From UBA10646 sp046296295 (GTDB lineage Bacteria > Bacteroidota > Bacteroidia > Chitinophagales > Chitinophagaceae): a stretch of 64,000 nt of DNA. Location of the stretch: positions 93,904 to 157,903 of the forward strand of contig JBKBLG010000005.1 of the NCBI GenBank assembly GCA_046296295.1, written 5' to 3'. A model generated the notes under the pieces. It searched no databases and had not been told where the DNA came from. It worked only from the letters and a program-made list of their open reading frames with translations. This document shows positions 17,698 to 27,100 of this stretch, in pieces. Made by a program: the position numbers and the translations under genes. Position 1 is the stretch's first letter. Every line of letters begins with the position of its first letter.

Positions 17698-20544
17698 ATG
17701 ATGAAGAAATCGTGGCTGTTAGGAGTAGTATCGCTGTTGGCATCGGCCTCACTAATGGCACAAGCAAAGCTGATTGAAAAAGTTACTAAAAAGCCTAACA
17801 GTATTACCATACCGTACGAAAAGTATGTATTGCCCAATGGCTTAACCATTATAGTACATGAAGATCACAGCGATCCGGTAGTGCATGTAGATGTTACCTA
17901 TCATGTGGGCAGTGCCCGTGAAGAAATTGGAAAAAGCGGGTTTGCACATTTTTTTGAACACATGATGTTTCAAGGTAGCGATAACGTAGCCGACGAGCAG
18001 CACTTTAAAATTGTAACCGAAGCAGGCGGAACGTTAAACGGCACCACCAACCGCGATAGAACCAACTATTTTGAAACAGTACCCAGCAATCAACTCGAAA
18101 AAATGCTCTGGTTAGAGGCCGATAGAATGGGCTTCCTGCTCGATGCTGTAACCCAACAAAAATTTGAAGTACAAAGAGCTACCGTTAAAAATGAACGAGG
18201 CCAGAATTACGATAACCGTCCATACGGATTAGTGCAAGAAGTAGGAGCTCGTACGATGTATCCCTACGGCCATCCGTATAGTTGGCTTACAATTGGGTAT
18301 GTAGAAGATTTAAATCGTGTAAATGTTAACGATCTAAAAAACTTCTTTCTTCGTTGGTATGGCCCTAATAACGCTACGCTAACTGTTGGTGGCGATGTTA
18401 AAACTGCAGATGTAGTGAAGTTGGCAGAAAAATACTTTGGTAGTATTCCTAAAGGCCCAGAGGTAACACCCGTGAAAGTACCCGCAGTGAACCTCGATAA
18501 AGATCGCTATGTAAGCTATATCGATAATTATGCTCGCTTACCATTACTTGCTATTGGTTTTCCAACGGTTCCTAATTACCATCCCGATCAAGCAGCATTG
18601 GCTTGTTTGGCTCAAATTTTAGGCCAAGGGCGTAATTCGGTATTGTACCAACAACTTACCAAAAAGCAGTTAGCACTTCAAGCGAGTGCAAGCAGCAGCT
18701 TAAGTGAATTAGCCGGAGAGTTCCAGTTTACTTTCGTGCCTTACATGGGCAAGTCGCTTGCCGATATGGAAAAACTATGGCGTGCAGCCCTCGATTCTTT
18801 CGAAGCCCGTGGCGTTACCGATGAAGATATTGCCAAGTTCAAAGGTGGTATTGAAAGCCAATACATTAACGGGTTACAAAGTGTACAGGGTAAGGTAAGC
18901 CAGCTGGCAGCCTTTCAAACATTTACAGGCAACCCCAATCAAATAGAAAAACTGTTAGCCAATTATACTAATGTAACCAAGGCCGATGTACTTCGTGTGT
19001 ACAATACCTATATTAAAGGTAAGCACAGTGTGTTTGTAAGTGTTTTACCGAAAGGTCAGGAAAATTTAGCCGCCGCTGCCGATAACTATACTATTGATAG
19101 TACCCAATATAAGGCGCCTGATTATGGCTATAACAAATTGAAATATGTTAAAGCGAAAGATAATTTCGATCGTAGTAAGATACCTGGTAATGGCCCCAAT
19201 CCTGTAGTAAAAGTACCTGCCTACTGGCGTAAAACACTGGCTAATAATGTGCAGGTCATTGGTGCAGCATCGAACGAGGTGCCTACTGTTACTATTACCG
19301 TAACCATTCCTGGCGGCCACTGTATGCAAGCCAATCAAAAAGATAAACTTGGCTTGGCTGGTATGTTCGCCGATATGATGAATGAAGACACTAAAAACTA
19401 CACAGCCGAACAAATGACTGCCGAACTGCAAAAAATAGGCAGTAGTGTTAGTGTTGGTAGCAGTTTAGATGGCATAACATTCAGAGTACAAACCCTCAAG
19501 AAAAATCTTGATAAAACACTTGCCTTGCTTGAAGAGCGTATGCTTCGTCCCAACTTTACCGACGATGCTTTCAAACGCATTCAACGTCAGCAACTCGAGG
19601 GTTTGCGCCAACAAAAAACACAGCCCGCAGCTATTGCTAGCAGTATAGCTCCAAAATTGTACTACGGTGCTAATAATATCATAGCACTCAGTGAAGATGG
19701 TACCGAAACCACCATCAAAAATATTAGCCTTGCCGATATTCAGACCTACTACGATCAAAACATGAGTATCACCGATGCAAAAGTGGTGATTGTAGGCGAT
19801 GTGAGTGAAGCCGAAGTGTTACCTAAGTTGGCTTTTTTAAATAAAATACCTGCTAAAAAACTTGCACTTCCAGCCATTAGTAGCAAGCCTGAAAATCCTA
19901 TGGATAATAGCGTTATCTATATTGTAGATGTTCCTAAAGCAGCTCAAACAGAGTTTCGTGTAGGGTACGCAACCAACTTGCCATACGATGCTACTGGCGA
20001 ATTTTACAAAGTTGGACTAATGAACTACGCTTTGGGCGGTGCTTTCAACAGTCGTGTTAACCTCAACCTAAGAGAAGATAAGGGCTGGACGTACGGTGCT
20101 CGTTGTGGTTTCGATGCCGATCAATATGGCGGACAGTTTCAGTTCAGCAGCGGTATTAAAGCCAATGCTACCGACAGCGCCTTGGTAGAGTTATTAAAAG
20201 AGTTTAGCAACTACCCTACAGGTGGCATTCGTGCCGATGAGGTGAGCTTTATGAAAAACGCAATTGGCCAACGCGATGCATTGCGTTACGAAACAGGTAT
20301 TCAAAAAGCTGGTTTCATTAGCCGTATTTTAGAGTACAACCTGCCAGCCAATTTTGTAGATGAGCAAAACAAAATTTTAGCCAACATCACTGCTGCCGAT
20401 ATCAACGCACTTGCTAAAAAGTATATCGATATTAATAAGATGTACATTTTGTTGGTGGGCGATAAAGCTAAAATTTTACCAGGCTTAGAAAAGCTCGGCA
20501 AAAAAATTGTAGAGCTTGATGCCGATGGTAATGTAAAACCATAA
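17698..20544 (+). CDS. M16 family zinc metallopeptidase (pitrilysin-like, two-domain)
   Basis: The frame is open to 17608, but ATG 17698 begins a clean signal peptide (KKSWLLGVVSLLASASLMAQ), giving 948 residues. The inverted zinc motif HFFEH is at residues 84-88 in GFAHFFEHMMFQGSDN, with the third ligand Glu in VKNERGQ downstream. The second half repeats the fold without zinc ligands and has the family R/Y motif in NLREDKGWTYGARCGF. It is probably periplasmic and degrades peptides in a clamshell chamber. It is a single-gene unit, set off by the upstream word pair and by a word copy directly after its stop. Confidence 0.9.
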   Translation: MMKKSWLLGVVSLLASASLMAQAKLIEKVTKKPNSITIPYEKYVLPNGLTIIVHEDHSDPVVHVDVTYHVGSAREEIGKSGFAHFFEHMMFQGSDNVADEQHFKIVTEAGGTLNGTTNRDRTNYFETVPSNQLEKMLWLEADRMGFLLDAVTQQKFEVQRATVKNERGQNYDNRPYGLVQEVGARTMYPYGHPYSWLTIGYVEDLNRVNVNDLKNFFLRWYGPNNATLTVGGDVKTADVVKLAEKYFGSIPKGPEVTPVKVPAVNLDKDRYVSYIDNYARLPLLAIGFPTVPNYHPDQAALACLAQILGQGRNSVLYQQLTKKQLALQASASSSLSELAGEFQFTFVPYMGKSLADMEKLWRAALDSFEARGVTDEDIAKFKGGIESQYINGLQSVQGKVSQLAAFQTFTGNPNQIEKLLANYTNVTKADVLRVYNTYIKGKHSVFVSVLPKGQENLAAAADNYTIDSTQYKAPDYGYNKLKYVKAKDNFDRSKIPGNGPNPVVKVPAYWRKTLANNVQVIGAASNEVPTVTITVTIPGGHCMQANQKDKLGLAGMFADMMNEDTKNYTAEQMTAELQKIGSSVSVGSSLDGITFRVQTLKKNLDKTLALLEERMLRPNFTDDAFKRIQRQQLEGLRQQKTQPAAIASSIAPKLYYGANNIIALSEDGTETTIKNISLADIQTYYDQNMSITDAKVVIVGDVSEAEVLPKLAFLNKIPAKKLALPAISSKPENPMDNSVIYIVDVPKAAQTEFRVGYATNLPYDATGEFYKVGLMNYALGGAFNSRVNLNLREDKGWTYGARCGFDADQYGGQFQFSSGIKANATDSALVELLKEFSNYPTGGIRADEVSFMKNAIGQRDALRYETGIQKAGFISRILEYNLPANFVDEQNKILANITAADINALAKKYIDINKMYILLVGDKAKILPGLEKLGKKIVELDADGNVKP

Positions 20545-20547
20545 TTA

Positions 20548-20561
20548 CCTTACGGTAAATG
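20548..20561 (+). repeat. Iterated word CCTTACGGTAAATG
   Basis: An exact copy three bases after the M16 peptidase stop codon. It is followed 51 bases later by a long perfect palindrome. One of 24 exact copies of the CCTTACGGYAAA core in the window. Confidence 0.8.
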
Positions 20562-20612
20562 AAGGATGCGGTATGTACTACGTTACAGTGGTACGAATAG
20601 CATTTATTCCAT

Positions 20613-20651
20613 TCACAAGTATGGGGCGCCGAAGGCGCCCCATACTTGTGA
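20613..20651. terminator. Long perfect palindrome with C(GAA)G triloop
   Basis: Arms of 18 bp (20613-20630 and 20634-20651) flank a GAA triloop (20631-20633). The inner core reads GCGCCGAAGGCGC. There is no T-run on either side, so it is not a textbook intrinsic terminator, though it lies downstream of the M16 gene and could end or stabilise its transcript. DNA hairpins with C(GNA)G loops are known to be unusually stable. Confidence 0.7.
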
Positions 20652-20705
20652 TAACACCTTTTACACTCCTAAAACAAGCTATCAATACATGCTCATTGCG
20701 TTTGT

Positions 20706-20719
20706 ATTTGCCGTAAGGC
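20706..20719 (-). repeat. Iterated word, GC-centred form (reverse)
   Basis: ATTTGCCGTAAGGC in the 395-base gap between the M16 gene and rplM. The rest of the gap holds the long palindrome at 20613 and an AT-rich stretch leading into the rplM promoter region; I see nothing else in it. Confidence 0.7.
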
Positions 20720-20836
20720 AGCCCTAAAAACACCTTTTATGCGGCTAAAAGCCAACACTAGCTAAAATATTTTTCACTTTTTTCATTGATAATCAATGAG
20801 TTATAAACACTCGATCAAAATTTAACCCAATAATTG

Positions 20837-20867
20837 TTGGTTATTTGGTAGCAGTAGCCCACCTTTG
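20837..20867 (+). promoter_or_regulatory. Possible promoter of rplM-rpsI(-rpsB-tsf)
   Basis: TTGG (20837-20840) and CACCTTTG (20860-20867), about 19-20 bases apart, resemble the Bacteroidota consensus (TTTG, about 20, TAnnTTTG), with C replacing the first T of the -7 box. A short palindrome CCCAAAATTTGGG follows in the leader. A moderate match only. Confidence 0.4.
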
Positions 20868-20939
20868 CACTCCCAAAATTTGGGTGCCTTGGGATAGCGA
20901 GGCAGATTGATCACTCGGCGAAAGCCAAAAAACAAAACA

Positions 20940-21383
20940 ATGAGCAAATTACATTTCACCACCAAGCATGCGAATGCGGCTACCGTGCAGCGTAATTGGT
21001 ACGTAGTAGACGGTACTAATCAAACCGTAGGTCGTATAGCTTCTCGTATTGCCGCCATTCTTCGCGGTAAAAACAAAACCTATTACACACCACACGTAGA
21101 TTGTGGTGATTATGTTATCATTATCAACGCCGATAAGGTGGTTTATACAGGTAACAAAAGCGAGCAAAAGGTGTTCCAAAACTTTAGTGGTTACCCTGGC
21201 GGTTTAAAAGAAGAAACTGCAAAAGACCTGCTAAAGCGTCGTCCTGAGGCTGTAATGGAGCGTACCATTAAAGGTATGTTGCCTAAAAATCGCTTAGGTC
21301 GTAAAATGTTTAAGAAGTTGTTTGTATATGCAGGTAGCAATCACCCACATACAGCACAACAGCCTAAAGAATTAAAGTTCTAA
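20940..21383 (+). CDS. rplM: 50S ribosomal protein L13
   Basis: From ATG 20940 the protein has 147 residues, the normal length. It shows the family signature in RNWYVVDGTNQTVGRIASRIAAILRGKNK, then GDYVIIINADKVVYTG, and MLPKNRLGRKMFKKLFVYAGSNHPHTAQQP at the end. L13 binds 23S rRNA early in large-subunit assembly. It is followed by rpsI, the conserved L13-S9 operon, with a small C(GAA)G hairpin between the two genes. The frame extends 11 codons upstream of the chosen start, but the conserved N-terminus favours the ATG at 20940. Confidence 0.98.
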   Translation: MSKLHFTTKHANAATVQRNWYVVDGTNQTVGRIASRIAAILRGKNKTYYTPHVDCGDYVIIINADKVVYTGNKSEQKVFQNFSGYPGGLKEETAKDLLKRRPEAVMERTIKGMLPKNRLGRKMFKKLFVYAGSNHPHTAQQPKELKF

Positions 21384-21395
21384 AGCCCCTCCCGG

Positions 21396-21412
21396 CCTCC
21401 CCGAAGGGGAGG
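21396..21412. repeat. Short hairpin with C(GAA)G triloop between rplM and rpsI
   Basis: CCTCCCC, GAA, GGGGAGG: a perfect 7-bp stem with the same triloop type as the long palindromes elsewhere. As it lies inside the rplM-rpsI operon without a T-run, it more likely tunes relative expression or mRNA stability than terminates. Confidence 0.55.
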
Positions 21413-21451
21413 TGATTGGAGAATTACATAAACTCAATCACCAAAAATTAC

Positions 21452-21841
21452 ATGGAAAAGCAAAAACAAGGTTTAGGTCGCCGTAAGGAAGCCGTAACAC
21501 GAGTATACCTCGCTAAAGGTACGGGCACCATTACCGTTAACGACAAAGATTACAAGCAATACTTTCCGTTGGTGTATCTACAAAATCAGGTAGAAGCTCC
21601 ATTGAAAACTGCTGAAGTTGCCGATAAGTTTGATGTTAAAATCAACGCTACTGGCGGTGGTTTAAAAGGTCAGGCCGAAGCTGCTAAGTTGGGTATTGCA
21701 CGTGCTTTAATTGAAGTGAATCCAGAGTTTCGTCCTGCTTTAAAGGCTGCCGGTTACCTGAAGCGTGACCCACGTGGCGTAGAGCGTAAGAAATTTGGTA
21801 AGAAAAAGGCCCGCCGCAGCTACCAGTTCAGCAAGCGTTAA
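21452..21841 (+). CDS. rpsI: 30S ribosomal protein S9
   Basis: From ATG 21452 the protein has 129 residues. GLGRRKEAVTRVYLAKGTGTITVN and GGGLKGQAEAAKLGIARAL are the family signatures, and the C-terminus KKFGKKKARRSYQFSKR ends with the SKR tail that reaches the P-site tRNA. The frame is open 12 codons further upstream, but the conserved start is the ATG at 21452. The operon order rplM-rpsI-rpsB-tsf is typical for Bacteroidota. Confidence 0.98.
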   Translation: MEKQKQGLGRRKEAVTRVYLAKGTGTITVNDKDYKQYFPLVYLQNQVEAPLKTAEVADKFDVKINATGGGLKGQAEAAKLGIARALIEVNPEFRPALKAAGYLKRDPRGVERKKFGKKKARRSYQFSKR

Positions 21842-21937
21842 TATCCTTTTTCGATTCCATGGTCCAGTATTGTCGATGGTCCATGGTTACATGAACGATC
21901 GACACATCATTATTATCACATTATTACAGCATAAACA

Positions 21938-22834
21938 ATGGAAAATAATACTTCACTTCAACAGCAATTGCTCGAAGCCGGTGTACACTTTGGTCACCTC
22001 AAGAAGAAGTGGAATCCTAAAATGTTGCCATACATCTTCGCTGAGAAGAAGGGTATTCACATCATCGACCTTAACAAAACAGTAGACGGCTTGCAAGAAG
22101 CTGCTGCTGCTATGAAGCAAATAGCAAAGAGCGGCAAAAAAATTATGTTTGTTGCCACTAAAAAGCAAGCTAAAGAAATTGTTAGCGAGTGTGCTAAGCG
22201 TGTTAACATGCCTTTCGCAACTGAGCGTTGGTTAGGTGGTATGCTTACCAACTTCAACACCGTTCGTAAGAGCGTGAAGAAAATGCAAAGCATCGAAAAA
22301 ATGTTGAACGATGGTAGCGCCGAAAGCCTTACTAAGAAAGAGCGTTTAACATTAAGTCGCGATAAAGAAAAGATGGAAAAAGTATTGGGTGGTATCGCTC
22401 AATTAACACGTCTTCCAGCTGCTTTATTTTTGGTAGATATTGGCCATGAGCATATTGCTTTGGCCGAGGCGAAGCGTTTAGGTATCACTACATTTGGTAT
22501 GGTTGATACGAACTGCGATCCTAACAAAGTTGATTACGCTATTCCTGCGAACGACGATGCAACTAAGAGTATCGCTATCATTACTAACTACATTGTTGCC
22601 GCTATTGCTGAAGGCTTAGAAGAACGCCAAGCTAGTAAAGACGATGAGGTTGAAGAAAGCGATAACGAAGCAGAACGCCGTGCTGCACGCTTACAAGCAG
22701 AGGCTGAAGCCGAAGCGGGTCGTGGTGGCCGTGGTGGCCGTGGCCGCGGTACAGCTGCTGCAACTGGCGGAGCTCCTAAGCGTCGCGTACCCAATAGCCG
22801 TCGCCCAGCAGGTGGTGGTACTGGTGCCCGTTAA
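21938..22834 (+). CDS. rpsB: 30S ribosomal protein S2 with Arg/Gly-rich tail
   Basis: A 298-residue S2, longer than the usual 230-260. The core carries LLEAGVHFGHLKKKWNPKM, MFVATKKQAKEIV, RWLGGMLTNFNTVRKSV and FGMVDTNCDPNKVDYAIPANDDA. After about residue 230 comes an acidic stretch (DDEVEESDNEAERR) and then a low-complexity tail rich in Arg and Gly (GRGGRGGRGRG, then APKRRVPNSRRPAGGG). Such tails occur in some Bacteroidota S2 proteins; its role is unknown, but RGG tracts often bind RNA. Followed by an inverted repeat and then tsf. Confidence 0.97.
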   Translation: MENNTSLQQQLLEAGVHFGHLKKKWNPKMLPYIFAEKKGIHIIDLNKTVDGLQEAAAAMKQIAKSGKKIMFVATKKQAKEIVSECAKRVNMPFATERWLGGMLTNFNTVRKSVKKMQSIEKMLNDGSAESLTKKERLTLSRDKEKMEKVLGGIAQLTRLPAALFLVDIGHEHIALAEAKRLGITTFGMVDTNCDPNKVDYAIPANDDATKSIAIITNYIVAAIAEGLEERQASKDDEVEESDNEAERRAARLQAEAEAEAGRGGRGGRGRGTAAATGGAPKRRVPNSRRPAGGGTGAR

Positions 22835-22858
22835 TTGAAACGTTATCCATCAACAATA

Positions 22859-22907
22859 TTGGGTCAATAATCGCTCCGGTGTATTACAGGATGGATTGTT
22901 GACCCAA
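22859..22907 (+). terminator. Inverted repeat between rpsB and tsf (terminator or attenuator)
   Basis: TTGGGTCAATAATC (22859-22872) pairs with GATTGTTGACCCAA (22894-22907): 14 bp with one G-T pair around a 21-base loop, 25 bases after the rpsB stop. A short CTTTT follows. The rest of the 284-base gap contains further partial repeats around TTGTACAAG/CTTGTACA and a promoter-like box before tsf. It may attenuate read-through into tsf. Confidence 0.5.
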
Positions 22908-23077
22908 CTTTTGTACAAGCATTGAGCTTGAGTTGCGTCGCACACTTGTACACACGTGCAAGCATCTACCAACTCTGCTGATACAAGTACTGAAAGTTGA
23001 AGTGAGTGACACAACAAAGTTGCCATAAGCAGCATAGTTGGTTACCAAATAATAACACCGCAGGTGCAAGCGGTAGC

Positions 23078-23085
23078 TAACTTTG
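23078..23085 (+). promoter_or_regulatory. -7 box of a tsf promoter
   Basis: TAACTTTG matches the Bacteroidota -7 consensus TAnnTTTG exactly and lies 33 bases before the tsf start. No clear -33 TTTG lies at the right distance, so the promoter is only partly supported. It would let tsf be made independently of rpsB. Confidence 0.45.
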
Positions 23086-23118
23086 CACCGTATTGAATCA
23101 TAAAAAATACCTAATCAT

Positions 23119-23958
23119 ATGAGTACAGTTGCAATTACCGCTGCTGACATTAATAAGTTACGCCAAGCTACCGGCGCCGGTATGATGGATTGCCGTAAAG
23201 CTTTAACTGAAACTAACGGCGATTTTGAAGCCGCTATTGATTGGTTACGTAAGCAAGGCCAAAAGGTTGCTGCAAAACGTAGCGATCGTGAAGCGAAAGA
23301 AGGTGTAGTGATAGCAAAAACTAGTGCCGATAACAAAGTAGGATATGTAGTATGTATTAGCTGCGAAACTGATTTTGTATCTAAAAATGCCGATTTCGTT
23401 GCATTTGCTCAATCTATTGCCGATGCCGCTGTTGCTACCGATGCAAAAGATGTTGATGCTTTAAATGCTGCAGAAATTAATGGTGTGAAAGTGGCCGATT
23501 TAATTAACGATAAGCTTGCTGCTATCGGCGAAAAAATTGGTATTGCTAAATACGAACGTATTGAAGCTCCATACGTAAGTGCTTACATACATGGTGCCTA
23601 CCGTTTGGGTGTGTTGGTTGGTTTGACAAGCGAAGCTGCTGACGCAGGTAAAGATGTAGCAATGCAAATTGCTGCAATGAATCCTGTAGCTGTTGATGCT
23701 GCCAGTGTACCAGCCGAAGCTGTTGAGCGTGAAAGAGCAGTAATTATTGAAACTATGAAAGCCGATCCTAAAATGGCTGGTAAGTCAGATGAAATGATTG
23801 GTAAAATTGCTGAAGGAAAATTAAATGCCTTCTTTAAAGAACAAACATTAATGGCACAACCATTTGTGAAAGATGGTAGTTTAAGTGTGGAAGCTTATTT
23901 GCAAAGTGTGAATAAAGAACTTAAGGTTACAGAATTTCGTCGTGTAGCTTTAGGTTAA
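23119..23958 (+). CDS. tsf: Elongation factor Ts
   Basis: A 279-residue guanine-nucleotide exchange factor for EF-Tu. The N-terminal UBA-like region ITAADINKLRQATGAGMMDCRKALTETNGDFEAAIDWLRKQG and the catalytic TDFV signature (SCETDFVSKNADFVAFA) are plain, and the dimerisation part ends with VEAYLQSVNKELKVTEFRRVALG. The start ATG 23119 directly precedes the conserved domain. It follows rpsB and is ended by a strong intrinsic terminator 22 bases after the stop. Confidence 0.97.
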   Translation: MSTVAITAADINKLRQATGAGMMDCRKALTETNGDFEAAIDWLRKQGQKVAAKRSDREAKEGVVIAKTSADNKVGYVVCISCETDFVSKNADFVAFAQSIADAAVATDAKDVDALNAAEINGVKVADLINDKLAAIGEKIGIAKYERIEAPYVSAYIHGAYRLGVLVGLTSEAADAGKDVAMQIAAMNPVAVDAASVPAEAVERERAVIIETMKADPKMAGKSDEMIGKIAEGKLNAFFKEQTLMAQPFVKDGSLSVEAYLQSVNKELKVTEFRRVALG

Positions 23959-23980
23959 TAGCCTTTTAGCATAAATTCAA

Positions 23981-24010
23981 TAAAACGCCGCCTTTTAGGG
24001 CGGCGTTTTA
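23981..24010 (+). terminator. Intrinsic terminator after tsf
   Basis: A perfect 12-bp stem TAAAACGCCGCC / GGCGGCGTTTTA around a TTTTAG loop, with a T-rich 3' arm. It ends the ribosomal operon. Confidence 0.88.
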
Positions 24011-24142
24011 TATTGGGCGATGTTAGATAAGTACTAATATTTTTAATTGGTGGGGCAACGTGGATTCTTTATTTTGGCTCTCCCTAAAAGTGTATTTACC
24101 TTTCCTTAACCGGCAACCCCATAACTGCGCAGTCTATCTATC

Positions 24143-27100
24143 ATGTTACATAGAAAAATACTTGTATTATTAGCACTTTTGTGCATTAGTATTAGCAGCT
24201 TTGCACAAAACTTATCGAACAGAGGCAGAGAGTTTTGGGTAGCTTGGGGTCATAATCAATTAGGATCTGGAGCGACCTTTAAAATTTATTTGAGTACAAC
24301 CAATCAAGCCAATGTTGATATCAGTTTTGTTGGTGGTGCTAACATTTACAGCAATTATATACCTCCGAACTCAGTAGTTGAAGTGAATGTGCCATACAAT
24401 GGTGGTGCTAGTATGCTTAGCTTTACTGATGGCATTAACGATAACAAAGCCATCAGAATTACTGCTGATGAACCTATTGTTGCATATACCCATATGATTG
24501 GGAGTGCAAGTTCTGGCGCAACTATGTTATTGCCTGTAGAAACTTGGGGTCAACGCTACTTTTCTATGAATAGTGCTCAAGACTGGGGATCCGGCGCTCG
24601 TTCTTGGGTGTATGTGATTGCAAATCAAGACAGTACTTATGTAGAATTAACACCTACAGTACAATCCACAAATACATCTGCAAATACGCCACTAACAATC
24701 ATGTTAATGCGAGGGCAGATTTATAATATGTTGGCGAATAGCCTTACAGATGATATGAGTGGTACCCAAGTACGCTCTGTGAATGGTCCGCAAGGACAAG
24801 CGTGTAAGCCTATAGCTGTTTTTTCTGGTACTAGTAGAACACGTTTAGGTAGCAGCGGCGATTTTGCGATGCAACAAATATTTCCAGCACAAGCATGGGG
24901 TACAAGATATCTCAGTGCACCAGCATCGTCTTTGAATAGTACAGCAACACGTAATCCTACACCTTACAGAATATTTGTGAGAGATCCATCCACTGTTGTT
25001 AGAGTAAATGGTGCGCCTCTGAATATTTCTGGATTAATCAGAAATACGTATTATGAAGTTGCTGGTGTTTCAACAATCACACAACCTATAACCATCGAAG
25101 CAGATAAGCCAATTTCGGTGGCTCAGTATTTTCCATCGCAGGGTAGTACTGGTTGGGCTGGCAATGGCGATCCAGAAACCATTATTTTGAGTCCAATAGA
25201 ACAGGCAATCAAATCTGTTGGTTTCATGGCGACTGAAAACGAATCTATGACGGGCAATTTCGTACAGGTAATTGCACGTGTGCCGAATGTTGCTTTAACT
25301 GGCCAAGCGGCTGCCAATAGCATTAATCTAAGATTTAGTCAACGCAGAGGAGCAAACCCAATTGAGTTTCAAAACTGGGATGTTGTATACGATCACAACT
25401 TGACGGGCTATAAAGTATTTATAAAACGCTTTTCTCCCAATTTATCTGGTGCTGAAAACAGGCAGGCATTCATTACTTCCGATTCTGCTTTTACAGGTAT
25501 TACCTATGGTTTGGGTAGTGTAGAAAGCTATGGTTACAATGTGGGTACTTTGGTGAACAACCTCGATGCATTGGGCAATATTCAAAATACGGGTGGTAGT
25601 AATCAACAGCTTACCACACGTACTTGTAGAGATGTGCCTTTCCGTTTTACATTGGCATTGCCATATGTACCTACGCAAATTCGCTGGTTGTTCAGTCAGG
25701 TGCCACGCTTGAGCGATAACGTAGATTCTATTCAAAACAATCCGGTTCCAATAGATTCGTTTATTCAGAATAACCGTAGATACTATCGCTTTAGCGTAAG
25801 AAGAGATTATACCTTCGATACCATTGGAACAATTACCATCCCCTTAAAAATTGTTGCACCCGGTATTGATAACTGTCAAAACACTGCCGACGCTTCATTG
25901 CAGGTGGTTATTGAACGCGGACCATTTGCCAATTTTGTAACCAGCTATACCGGTTGTAGGCTCGATACGGCATTCTTTAACAGTAATGTGAATGCGAATG
26001 GCTTTAACATTGAGCGTTATAAGTGGTTCTATCCGAATGGTAGTGTTGATAGTTTGGGTAATACCAGCTTTTTCAGGTTTGATGCTCCGGGAACGTACCC
26101 GGTTCGCCTGCGTGCTATTGCCGATAACGGTTGTTATGGCGATACTACGATTAATGTGGTAACAGCGCCAAATCCTTATGCTGCATTCGCAGTAGCGCCA
26201 GATAGCATTTGTATTGGTAGCAACTTTACATTTACCGATAGTGCTTCTTTTGCGGGTACTGTTCCAGTATCACGCTTTTGGTGGAGCTATGGCGATGGCC
26301 GCGTAGATAGCTTTACAACTCGCGGACCACGTCAGGTACGTTACGACACTGCGGGGTTATTTACCGTAAGGTATGTTAATAGTGCCAGTCGTTGTAACAG
26401 CGATACGGCCACCCGAACCATTCGTGTTTGGCAAAAGCCAGATGCTTGGTTTGGCTTTACCACCGGTTGCTTACAAGATAGTACTGTTCGCTTTTTTGAT
26501 AGTACGCGTGTTACAGACGGACAAACCTTCTCCTATGCCTGGAACTTTGGCGATCCTAACCCAAGTCCTACACGCCCCAATACAAGCACTGTACAAAACC
26601 CAAGTCATATTTATGTTGGTTTTCAGGTGAACGATGTTCAGCTGATTGTTACTACCAACAATGGTTGTAGAGATACCGTAGTTCGCCAGTATCAGGTACA
26701 AGGTTTTTCGTCGCCCATTACTTTCACGGTAGCTAATGAAAACAGGTTGTGTAGTAACCTTGCGGTAAATATTACCAATACCAGTAACATCGCACAAGAT
26801 AGCATCTATCGTATTGATCAATATTGGGATGTGGCCACACAGCCAACGGTATTTGTAACCGATAATACGCCAACACAGGGCGAAGTGTATACGCATACCT
26901 ATGCCACATTCACAACGCCTGCAACGCTAAATAAAATTATCAAGTGGGTAGTGTACAGCCGTGGCGGTTGTATCAGCGAAAAGTTCGATACCATTACATT
27001 GCATGCACTGCCGGTTTTAAGCATAGGATTTATTCCTGGTCGTTGTGTGAATGGTGGTATTAGCAGCATAGACAGTGCCCGTGTAACCAATGGTGTTACT

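Noticed and set aside
21857..21886. Hairpin between rpsI and rpsB (CCATGGTCC...GGTCCATGG)
   Set aside because: The two parts are direct rather than complementary over ATGGTCCA; only CCATGG pairs, so no convincing stem.
22588..22794. Minus-strand ORF opposite the rpsB tail
   Set aside because: A low-complexity mirror of the Arg/Gly repeats, not a gene.
26471..26896. 141-residue minus-strand frame inside the PKD protein gene
   Set aside because: No start context or family; the plus-strand frame is clearly coding.
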